Origin: Gemmataceae bacterium
GTDB lineage: Bacteria; Planctomycetota; Planctomycetia; Gemmatales; Gemmataceae
Length of the DNA stretch: 5,494 nt
Reading direction: 5' to 3'
Assembly: GCA_947474875.1 (NCBI GenBank)
Contig: CANJKY010000312.1
Span: forward strand, 1 to 5,494
The notes below the pieces were generated by a model. The model had not been told where the DNA came from. It saw nothing but the letters and a program-made list of their open reading frames with translations, and did not search any database. This document shows, piece by piece, positions 1-5,494 of the stretch; position 1 is the stretch's first letter; each line of letters starts with the position of its first letter. The translations under genes and the position numbers were made by a program.

Positions 1-15
1 ACCACTCTCAGGCCA

Positions 16-3000
16 CTACTTCCGATCCGTCGGGTAGATGACGATCGCCTCGGCGGCGGCGTTCGCGGCCGGGTTCGCCGCCCGGTACATCTGCGTCGTC
101 CGCGCTCGCGCCAGTTCGTCCGGCTTGAGCAGCCCGTGGATTTCGCGGTGGACGGTCGAGAGGGCGTGGGCCAGCGCCGCCTTCGCCGCCGGGTCCGCCT
201 CCGCCGCGTACACCTCCCGTAGTTTCGCCCGCGCCTCCTGGTACGGCCGCAGCCGCGGCTCCTTGGCGTCCGGCGTCCGCTTGCCCAGCTTGGCGGCCGC
301 GTCGGCCAGGGCGAGTGCCGCCGCGGACCGCTCGGCCGGGGTGGTCGCGGACGCAAGGGCCGCGGTCCGGTCGCGGACCGCCTGCACGCTGCCGTCGACC
401 GCCTCGCCGCCAGCCGGGGCGTCGAACCCGAGCAGGGCGAACCCCTGGCTCAGCCCGAAGTGCGACGGCAGATCTTCCGGGTCCACCGCCAGTGCCCGGT
501 CGAACGCGTCGATCGCCTTGGCCAGAATCTCCCGCTGGGCGTCGGAGCCGTTCGCCTCCAGCTGCGCCCGGCGGAAGTACACCTGCCCGAGCCGGCCGAG
601 GACGACGTAATCCTTGGTGAAGTCCATCTTCCGCTCCCGCGGCTGGTTGTTCGGGTCCACGATCTTGGCGAACTGGGCCGCCGCCGCGTCCCACTGCTCC
701 TTGGTGGTGGCGTTCTCCGCGCTCACCTGGCCGGACAGCCACGCCCGCAGCCACCACGGGGCGGGCGGGTCGCACTGCCCGGCGGCGTTGATCTCGGCCG
801 CCGCCTCGTTCAGCTTGCCCTCGTCCAGGAACACCCGCGCCAGGTTGGCGTGTCCGTGCCACTCGGCCGGCTTCGCGCCGAGGGTGAGCAGCTTCTGGAA
901 AGCCCGCTCCGCCTGGGTCAGGTTGCCCCGCTTGGCCCCCACCCCGCCCTCCAGGTAGCAGGCGATGCCGTAGTCGTTCCACCGCTGCCACGGCGGGTCG
1001 ATGGGCGAGGTCTGCTCCTTCACCGCCCCGCCGCCGGCCAGCGGCAGCGTCACCGTGTCGCTGCACATGTCCACGACCGGCAGCTTCGGGATCGGCCGGT
1101 TGAGCGGCTTGTGGACGTGCTCCATATACGCGTGGTCGAACTTGCGGTACCGCAGCCGCACGGTCAGCTCCACCGGCCCCTTCGCGTCAGCCGGCACCGC
1201 CAGCTTGTAGTGGACCACGTTCGCCGCCCCCGGCGGGATCTGGTGGTCGTACAGCGGGGTGAAGATGTCCTGCGGGTTGCGGCGGTCGATCCGCTTGCCG
1301 TTCCGGTCGAGCATGTGGACGTTGATGAAGTGCGACCACTCGTCCACCGGGCCGGTGTCGTCCGGGTTCTTCGTCGCCCCGTTCCGGCCGATCACCTTGC
1401 CGTCGCACTTGGCTGTGAAGTCCACCCAGATCTCGTTCGAGTCCACCGTCCCCTGCGAGAAGTGGTGGCCGATGTTCAGGGTGCGGACGACAGTTTCGAT
1501 CAGGTACGTCTGGCCGGGCTTCAGTTCCGGCAGCTTCGGCCGGAGCACGGCTAAACTGTCGTCGTCCACGCTCCCATCCGGCTTGAACGCCTTCACGCCG
1601 AACAGGTCGATGCGCAGCTTCTTGTCCTTCAGAAAGTCGGTGTGGGCCTGGATCGACTTGTCGAACCCGTCGGCCATGTGGGCGTACTTCGGGTCGTGCT
1701 TGAGCAGTTCGAACAGCCCGGTGTTCGCGCCGGGAAAGCGGTGGTCATGCACCTTCGCCATCCCGGTGCCGTCGCGGTCCTTCGCCCCGAAGTCGGTGCT
1801 CTTCACCAGCGGCATGTGGCAGCTCGCGCAGTTCTCCTTCGCCTGCTCGGGGAAGTAGAAGCTGCGGCTGCCGTTGCCCATGCCGGACAGCACGAACGAG
1901 TCGTGGTGGTTCTGCCCGCGGAGGAAGTCCTTGTAGTGGTTCAGCTCCACCGGCAGGGACACCTTGTGGCAGGTGCTACAGAACTCGGCCGACTTGTGCA
2001 GCGGGCGGAGCATGGTCTTCTTGTGGAACTCCGGCTTGGCCTTCACCATCTGCGCGTTGATCCACTGCAGCAGCTTGTTGTCGCTGTACGTGAACGGGTA
2101 CTGCTGCTGCTCCTCGATGGTGAACGCGGCGTTCCCGATCGGCCCGTGTACCGCGGTGATGCTGTGGCACACCACGCAGGTGATGCCCGCGTGCCCGGTC
2201 GGGTGCTTCTCGAAGTCGAAGTCCGGGTCGTCGAACTGGCCGCTGAAGAACGGCACCGGGTCGTGGCAGCCGGCGCACCAGCGGGAGGACTTCACGTGCC
2301 CGTCCCGCTTCATCCCCATCTCGCGGGTCTCCTTCACGCTGAACAGGTACGCCGGGTTGTTGAACGAGCTGAACTTGTGGCTGCTGTGCAGGTGGTCGTT
2401 GTAGATCTCCTGGTGGCACTGGATGCAGTAGGTGTCGTTCATCAGCGCCTCGGCCGGGATAAACTTGCCGTCGGCGGTGCGGGCCTCGGACGGCTGGAAG
2501 TACTTCAGCCCGTCTTTCGACCCCTGGCGGGCGGCCGCCCGCGGGTCGTAGTTGTGCAGGAACGCCATCGCCACCAGCGTGACCGCCACCACCCCGCCCC
2601 ACACCTTGCCGTACCCCCACTTGATCGGCGGGCCGGCCCGCCGGTGGCCGATGTACGCGGCGATGCACACCACCGGGATGAGGATGTGCAGCCAGTACAC
2701 CACCGTCCGGGTGAGCGTGCCGGTGGGCAACTGCGGCAGCCCCTCGAACTGGAACAACGCCGCCCCGGTGAGGACGACCAGGATGCCCAGGCCGAACACC
2801 GCCAGCCCGAGCCGCACCGCCTTGCGGTTCGACCGGTGCCGGCTGGTGACGTAGTGCGCCGCCCCGAACAGCAGGAACGGCAGGGTGCCGAGCAACCCGA
2901 CCGCCCCGTGCGCCAGGAACATCCAGAACGTGAACGGGGTGGTGTACGTCGCCCCCGGCTGGAGGTAGTTCATCAGGCTGACGCCGGACAGGTACACACC

Positions 3001-3153
3001 GGTGGCCCCGAGTACGGCGAACCCGGCGAACGTGCCCCACAGCAGCGGCCGCAGCCACGGCTTGATGGCCGGCACATACGGGGCCGGGGCGGGCTTCGAC
3101 TTGATGACGGCTCGCACCGTCACCGCCGGCTGGGGAGAGGGATCGACGGACAT
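16..3153 (-). CDS. Membrane-anchored pentaheme cytochrome c (c554-like) with C-terminal TPR region
   Basis: Predicted 1045-residue protein that should move electrons between the membrane and the extracytoplasmic space; its substrate is unknown. Five hydrophobic helices lie near residues 37-60, 75-98, 113-134, 150-169 and 184-199. Basic residues fall in the N-terminus and in loops 2-3 and 4-5, which places the remainder outside the cytoplasm, where heme c is attached. Five CXXCH motifs follow: CIQCH 243, CAGCH 293, CVVCH 326, CSTCH 392 and CASCH 442. Many extra histidines between them could be distal ligands. The arrangement resembles the cytochrome c554 superfamily; no CXXCK active-site motif is present. 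Residues 505-705 look beta-rich and carry NIGHHFSQG at 560. Residues 720-1045 are Ala-rich, helical and TPR-like. The start is the ATG at 3153, with GAGG seven bases upstream; an in-frame GTG at 3231 would begin inside the inverted repeat and is less likely. Confidence is high for a multiheme cytochrome and low for the exact role. Confidence 0.9.
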   Translation of the reverse strand: MSVDPSPQPAVTVRAVIKSKPAPAPYVPAIKPWLRPLLWGTFAGFAVLGATGVYLSGVSLMNYLQPGATYTTPFTFWMFLAHGAVGLLGTLPFLLFGAAHYVTSRHRSNRKAVRLGLAVFGLGILVVLTGAALFQFEGLPQLPTGTLTRTVVYWLHILIPVVCIAAYIGHRRAGPPIKWGYGKVWGGVVAVTLVAMAFLHNYDPRAAARQGSKDGLKYFQPSEARTADGKFIPAEALMNDTYCIQCHQEIYNDHLHSSHKFSSFNNPAYLFSVKETREMGMKRDGHVKSSRWCAGCHDPVPFFSGQFDDPDFDFEKHPTGHAGITCVVCHSITAVHGPIGNAAFTIEEQQQYPFTYSDNKLLQWINAQMVKAKPEFHKKTMLRPLHKSAEFCSTCHKVSLPVELNHYKDFLRGQNHHDSFVLSGMGNGSRSFYFPEQAKENCASCHMPLVKSTDFGAKDRDGTGMAKVHDHRFPGANTGLFELLKHDPKYAHMADGFDKSIQAHTDFLKDKKLRIDLFGVKAFKPDGSVDDDSLAVLRPKLPELKPGQTYLIETVVRTLNIGHHFSQGTVDSNEIWVDFTAKCDGKVIGRNGATKNPDDTGPVDEWSHFINVHMLDRNGKRIDRRNPQDIFTPLYDHQIPPGAANVVHYKLAVPADAKGPVELTVRLRYRKFDHAYMEHVHKPLNRPIPKLPVVDMCSDTVTLPLAGGGAVKEQTSPIDPPWQRWNDYGIACYLEGGVGAKRGNLTQAERAFQKLLTLGAKPAEWHGHANLARVFLDEGKLNEAAAEINAAGQCDPPAPWWLRAWLSGQVSAENATTKEQWDAAAAQFAKIVDPNNQPRERKMDFTKDYVVLGRLGQVYFRRAQLEANGSDAQREILAKAIDAFDRALAVDPEDLPSHFGLSQGFALLGFDAPAGGEAVDGSVQAVRDRTAALASATTPAERSAAALALADAAAKLGKRTPDAKEPRLRPYQEARAKLREVYAAEADPAAKAALAHALSTVHREIHGLLKPDELARARTTQMYRAANPAANAAAEAIVIYPTDRK

Positions 3154-3160
3154 ATGAGGG

Positions 3161-3164
3161 CCTC
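3161..3164 (-). promoter_or_regulatory. Shine-Dalgarno site for the cytochrome gene
   Basis: The minus strand reads GAGG followed by seven bases and then ATG at 3153. The match is short but the spacing is ideal. It favours this ATG over the in-frame GTG at 3231, which lies inside the inverted repeat and would add 26 Arg/Pro-rich residues before the protein's basic N-terminus. Confidence 0.6.
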
Positions 3165-3246
3165 GAATGAAAGCAAATCTTGGCGAGCGGGGGATGTGAG
3201 TCCCCCGAGTCGTCGTCCTCGGGGGAATCACATCCCCGTTCGCCTA
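3165..3246 (-). terminator. Possible terminator or attenuator before the cytochrome gene
   Basis: On the minus-strand transcript the inverted repeat begins at the CRTAC1 stop codon and is followed by the moderately T-rich stretch GATTTGCTTTCATT. That is the layout of an intrinsic terminator, but there is no continuous T tract and the stem is much longer than usual. It could allow partial read-through and lower expression of the cytochrome, or protect the upstream message end. I see no convincing separate promoter between 3154 and 3243, which argues against complete termination. Confidence 0.35.
3182..3244. repeat. Large imperfect inverted repeat in the CRTAC1-cytochrome intergenic gap
   Basis: The core arms 3190-3209 and 3218-3237 are each 20 bases and complementary at 19 positions (the exception is G3200 opposite A3227), around an 8-base loop TCGTCGTC. 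Beyond a bulged G3189, 3182-3188 pairs with 3238-3244 apart from one G-T pair. Each arm is also a hairpin on its own: GGGGGA/TCCCCC at 3189-3206, and GGGGA/TCCCC at 3222-3237. The element can therefore fold as one long stem or two short ones, as in paired inverted REP units. The outer arm reaches the last base of the CRTAC1 stop codon. Possible roles are transcript end or stability control between the two genes, or a dispersed genomic repeat. Confidence 0.85.
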
Positions 3247-5028
3247 CTTCTGATCCAGCCGGTGTTCCTTGCCGGCCTTTAGATCGCTCCACGTCTGCTT
3301 GCCGGCATCCTGGCCCGGCCACTTCACCGTCACAGAATCCACTTTCGTTCCGCTGACCAGCCCGACCGTCAGCACCAGTTCGCTCTGACTCTGATAGCCC
3401 CGCGAGCCGGTGACGTGGAACCGCCGCACCTCGCCACCGGCCGTCACCTCCGCCGTCGCCCCGATGGCGTCGCGGTTCGACTTCTTCCCGTCGCCGACCA
3501 GCTTCAGCCGCACCCAGTTGTTCCCGCTGGTGGCGTTGCGGAACAGCTTCGCCGACCCGCCGTTCGCCACCACCGCCACATCGAGCCGACCGTCGCCGTC
3601 GAAGTCCAGGTACGCACTGCCGCGGGCGACCATCGGCGCCCCCAGGTCGCCGGCGTCCGTGACCAGTTCGAACCGGCCGTCCGCCAGCCCGCGGAACAGC
3701 TGCGGCGGTTCCGCCTGCGTCTGCCCGGTGCGGGCCAGCCCGATGTCCGGCTCCAGGTGGCCGTTCAGCGTCAGTAAGTCCGGCCGGCCGTCCAGGTCGG
3801 CGTCGAAGAAGAACGCGCCGAACTTCATCGGCCCGCGGCTGGGAGCGGCGAGGCCGGCGGCGGCGGCCGCGTCCTGGAACAACATCCGCTTCGGGTCGGC
3901 CAGCGTGAGCAGGGTGTTCGGCTCGTTGCTGAAGTTGGCGATCACCGCGGCGAACTTGCCGTTCAGGTATGCGGCGTCGATACCCATGCCGCCCCGCGGC
4001 CGGCCGTCCGAGTACGCCGCGTTCGCCGCCAGCCCGATCTCCTCGAACTTCCGCCCGCCGGTCCCGTCCGGTACGTTGTGGAAGAAGAAGTTCCGCACCG
4101 TGTCGTTCGCCACCAGCAGGTCCGGCCAGCCGTCCCCGTCCGGGTCGCACTGGATCACCCCGAGCGCCTTGCCCACCGGCTGCACCGCCCCGTTCATCCC
4201 GGTCGGCTCGCTCACCTCGATGCCGGCGTCGAACGTCACCTCGCGGAACCGGCCGTCGCCCAGGTTGCGGAACAGTTGGCAGTGGGTGCCGGGGAACTGC
4301 GTCGGCGGCACGTACGCCCGCACCCCGCCGGGCAGCACCGCCCGGATGGCCAGGTCGTTGGCCGGCGACCACGTCACGTAGTTGCACACGAAGAGGTCGA
4401 GCTTGCCGTCACCGTCGTAGTCCAGCCAGGTGGCGCTCGACGGGAACGACACCGGCCGGTTCCACTTCTCGAACTCGGCCGCCGTGGCCGCCGTCGGCCA
4501 CGAACTGGTCGTCAGCCCGGCCCGCTCGGTCACGTCCTCGAACCCCTTCCCGCCGGCGTTGTGGTACAGCCGGTTCCCGCCCACCGCGGTGACGAACAGG
4601 TCCGGGACCCCGTCGTTGTCGAAATCGGCGGCGCACCCGCCCATCGCGTACCGCGGGCGGGCGGGCGGGAGCAACTTGGAGGCGTCCTCGAACTTCCCGC
4701 CGCCGGCGTTGCGGTACAGGGCGTCGCGGCCGGAATCGGCAGTCGAACCCGGCCATGTCCCGCCGTTCACGAAGAACAGGTCCGGCCGGCCGTCGGCGTC
4801 GAAGTCGAGCACCACCACCCCGCCGCTCATCGTCTCGGGCAGCAGTTTCTTCCCCGCCGCCCCGTTCTGGTGGGTGAAGCGGATGCCGGCCGCCACGGTC
4901 GCGTCGGTGAACGGGACGGACACCGCCGCCGGCGGCGGGGGCGTGCGGGTGGTACACCCGCAGCCGACAACGGCCACGGCCAGCAGCGGCACGACGGCCG
5001 CGAACACGGCGACAGCGGAACGAGGCAC
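3244..5028 (-). CDS. CRTAC1 family lipoprotein: FG-GAP/VCBS repeats plus ASPIC/UnbV domain
   Basis: A 594-residue exported protein, probably a calcium-binding beta-propeller displayed on a membrane; no enzymatic role is known for the family. The N-terminus has a hydrophobic stretch (residues 5-22) ending in the lipobox VVGC, so Cys23 is the likely lipidated residue. Six DxDxDG calcium loops start at residues 75, 135, 203, 295, 409 and 475, most followed by (R/V/W)PDL or (K/R)LD. A degenerate unit near 351 (DAAYLNG) fills the gap between the fourth and fifth, giving seven roughly even units, as in a seven-bladed integrin-alpha-type propeller. Residues 503-573 match ASPIC/UnbV, with NNWVRLKL, NRDAIGA, GSRGYQSQSE and VKWPG. 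The start is GTG at 5028, chosen for the strong GGAGGGG site upstream and the signal peptide it begins. It lies 48 bases after the small secreted gene and ends at the inverted repeat before the cytochrome gene, so it is probably co-expressed with both. Confidence 0.93.
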   Translation of the reverse strand: MPRSAVAVFAAVVPLLAVAVVGCGCTTRTPPPPAAVSVPFTDATVAAGIRFTHQNGAAGKKLLPETMSGGVVVLDFDADGRPDLFFVNGGTWPGSTADSGRDALYRNAGGGKFEDASKLLPPARPRYAMGGCAADFDNDGVPDLFVTAVGGNRLYHNAGGKGFEDVTERAGLTTSSWPTAATAAEFEKWNRPVSFPSSATWLDYDGDGKLDLFVCNYVTWSPANDLAIRAVLPGGVRAYVPPTQFPGTHCQLFRNLGDGRFREVTFDAGIEVSEPTGMNGAVQPVGKALGVIQCDPDGDGWPDLLVANDTVRNFFFHNVPDGTGGRKFEEIGLAANAAYSDGRPRGGMGIDAAYLNGKFAAVIANFSNEPNTLLTLADPKRMLFQDAAAAAGLAAPSRGPMKFGAFFFDADLDGRPDLLTLNGHLEPDIGLARTGQTQAEPPQLFRGLADGRFELVTDAGDLGAPMVARGSAYLDFDGDGRLDVAVVANGGSAKLFRNATSGNNWVRLKLVGDGKKSNRDAIGATAEVTAGGEVRRFHVTGSRGYQSQSELVLTVGLVSGTKVDSVTVKWPGQDAGKQTWSDLKAGKEHRLDQK

Positions 5029-5033
5029 GACGG

Positions 5034-5040
5034 CCCCTCC
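5034..5040 (-). promoter_or_regulatory. Strong Shine-Dalgarno site for the CRTAC1 gene
   Basis: The minus strand reads GGAGGGG just upstream of the GTG at 5028, with seven bases between GGAGG and the start codon. This fixes the GTG start, since no better start sits in frame nearby and the signal peptide begins there. Confidence 0.8.
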
Positions 5041-5076
5041 GGCGGAATCAGAAGAGTGACGGACGGCGTGAGCAGG

Positions 5077-5421
5077 TCAGCCGCGGGGCGGGTGGAACAC
5101 GCCGGACGAGGTGCGGTGCGGGCGGAGGGCGGAATCAAAGGGCCACCCGCGGGCCGAAGTGTCCTGCGGTTCGCAGGTCGGTACGAGAATGGCGTCGGCC
5201 GACCGCGACGGGTCGGGCGTAATCGGCTCGCCCGATTCGGACAGCGGGGTCGGCGGGTGGCACTCGCCGTGACGGCAGGAGCAAGGCGGCTTTTCGCCGG
5301 CCGGGGGCGGCACGTGCAGGTAATCCCCGCAACTCGCCGACCCGATCCCGGCCCACGCGCACACCAGCACGACCGCCAGGGCAGCGGCCCGCAGAAATCC
5401 GGTGCTGTCGGCCCGTCGCAT
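5077..5421 (-). CDS. Small secreted Cys/Pro-rich protein of unknown function
   Basis: A 114-residue protein that I cannot assign to a named family. Residues 1-30 form a typical export signal: basic MRR, a hydrophobic core (about 12-26), then GSAS before Cys31. Cleavage near residue 28-30 by signal peptidase I is plausible; the residues before Cys31 do not make a good lipobox. The mature part opens with CGDYLH and is rich in proline. It has a Cys cluster PCSCRHGECH (residues 46-55), a further Cys83, and a C-terminal FHPPRG. Codon third positions are strongly G/C as in the neighbours, supporting a real gene. The cluster contains CX4CH (Cys49, Cys54, His55), a spacing known for some hemes in tetraheme cytochrome c3, but metal binding or disulfides are equally possible. 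I recall similar small CGDY-containing secreted proteins in planctomycetes but cannot check this. The ATG at 5421 has only a weak ribosome site (AGG about nine bases upstream). Confidence 0.72.
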   Translation of the reverse strand: MRRADSTGFLRAAALAVVLVCAWAGIGSASCGDYLHVPPPAGEKPPCSCRHGECHPPTPLSESGEPITPDPSRSADAILVPTCEPQDTSARGWPFDSALRPHRTSSGVFHPPRG

Positions 5422-5427
5422 GGAATT

Positions 5428-5457
5428 AACCTACCACCCCGGTCGGGTCGGGGTCAA
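5428..5457 (-). promoter_or_regulatory. Weak candidate promoter before the small secreted gene
   Basis: The minus strand has TTGACC (5457-5452), an 18-base spacer and TAGGTT (5433-5428). The first matches the sigma-70 -35 box well; the second matches the -10 box at only three of six positions. Transcription from it would begin almost at the ATG at 5421, giving a leaderless message, which would fit the weak ribosome site there. A chance match is quite possible. Confidence 0.2.
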
Positions 5458-5494
5458 TCACTTGGCCGGCTTTGGCTCCTTCTCGCCCTGCGTC
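5458..5494 (-). CDS. C-terminal end of an upstream gene (partial)
   Basis: Only the last eleven codons plus the TGA stop are present, reading TQGEKEPKPAK. The gene begins beyond the right edge. The Lys/Glu/Pro-rich tail looks like a natural C-terminus, and the stop sits 36 bases before the start of the small secreted gene, so it may be the preceding member of the same operon. Function cannot be judged. The frame was chosen because its residues look protein-like; another frame stops four bases later and gives an Arg/Ser-rich string, so this call is moderate. Confidence 0.5.
   Translation of the reverse strand, partial: TQGEKEPKPAK

Noticed and set aside
8..1066. Minus-strand open frame of 352 codons overlapping the TPR end of the cytochrome gene
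   Set aside because: Arg/Gly-dominated composition typical of an alternative frame in GC-rich DNA; the cytochrome frame continues unbroken through the region.
3154..3231. 26-residue N-terminal extension of the cytochrome from a GTG at 3231
   Set aside because: The GTG lies inside the inverted repeat, where a ribosome site would be hidden, and the ATG at 3153 has a well-spaced GAGG.
1642..3282. Long plus-strand open frame (546 codons) opposite the cytochrome gene
   Set aside because: It is a shadow of the GC-rich minus-strand gene: low-complexity Arg/His/Val/Pro text with no domain, while the opposite strand has five heme motifs and membrane helices.
1976..4387. Minus-strand open frame of 803 codons spanning both large genes
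   Set aside because: It is Arg/Gly/Pro-rich, runs out of frame through two well-supported proteins and across the intergenic inverted repeat, and shows no recognisable domain.
3410..4592. Plus-strand open frames opposite the CRTAC1 gene
   Set aside because: Ser/Arg/Pro-rich shadows of the repeat-coding sequence; the minus strand has the lipobox, calcium loops and ASPIC/UnbV domain.
5436..5454. Six-base stem ACCCCG/CGGGGT as a terminator after the upstream gene
   Set aside because: The stem is short for such GC-rich DNA and no T tract follows on the minus strand; chance is a sufficient explanation.

Overview
The window is GC-rich DNA (about two thirds G+C by eye) with every convincing gene on the minus strand, so it reads from high to low coordinates. 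The protein types suggest a planctomycete, probably Gemmata-like. They are a lipoprotein with FG-GAP/VCBS repeats and an ASPIC/UnbV domain (CRTAC1 family), a large membrane multiheme cytochrome c with a TPR tail, and a small secreted Cys/Pro-rich protein. This placement is inference from gene content and base composition, not from a marker gene.

Layout in reading order. (1) 5494-5458: the last codons of a gene entering from the right, ending in a Lys-rich tail. (2) 5421-5077: a 114-residue secreted Cys/Pro-rich protein of unknown function. (3) 5028-3244: a 594-residue CRTAC1-type lipoprotein with seven regularly spaced repeat units, starting at GTG behind a strong Shine-Dalgarno site. (4) 3244-3182: a large near-perfect inverted repeat touching the stop codon of gene 3. 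(5) 3153-16: a 1045-residue protein with five membrane helices, five CXXCH heme c motifs, a beta-rich region and a TPR tail. Bases 1-15 hold nothing I can identify. No tRNA, rRNA, CRISPR array, transposase or attachment site was seen.

The genes are co-directional with gaps of about 36, 48 and 90 bases, which fits one transcription unit, possibly modulated at the inverted repeat before the cytochrome gene. All three complete products are predicted to leave the cytoplasm or span its membrane. The most interesting reading is that the cytochrome is a fused electron conduit. Its helices carry two histidine pairs placed as in di-heme b-type quinol-oxidising proteins, and its five c hemes would lie on the outer face. 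The CRTAC1 lipoprotein and the small protein would then be extracytoplasmic partners. The heme c motifs, topology and repeat domains are directly visible; the electron-transfer role and partnership are inference.
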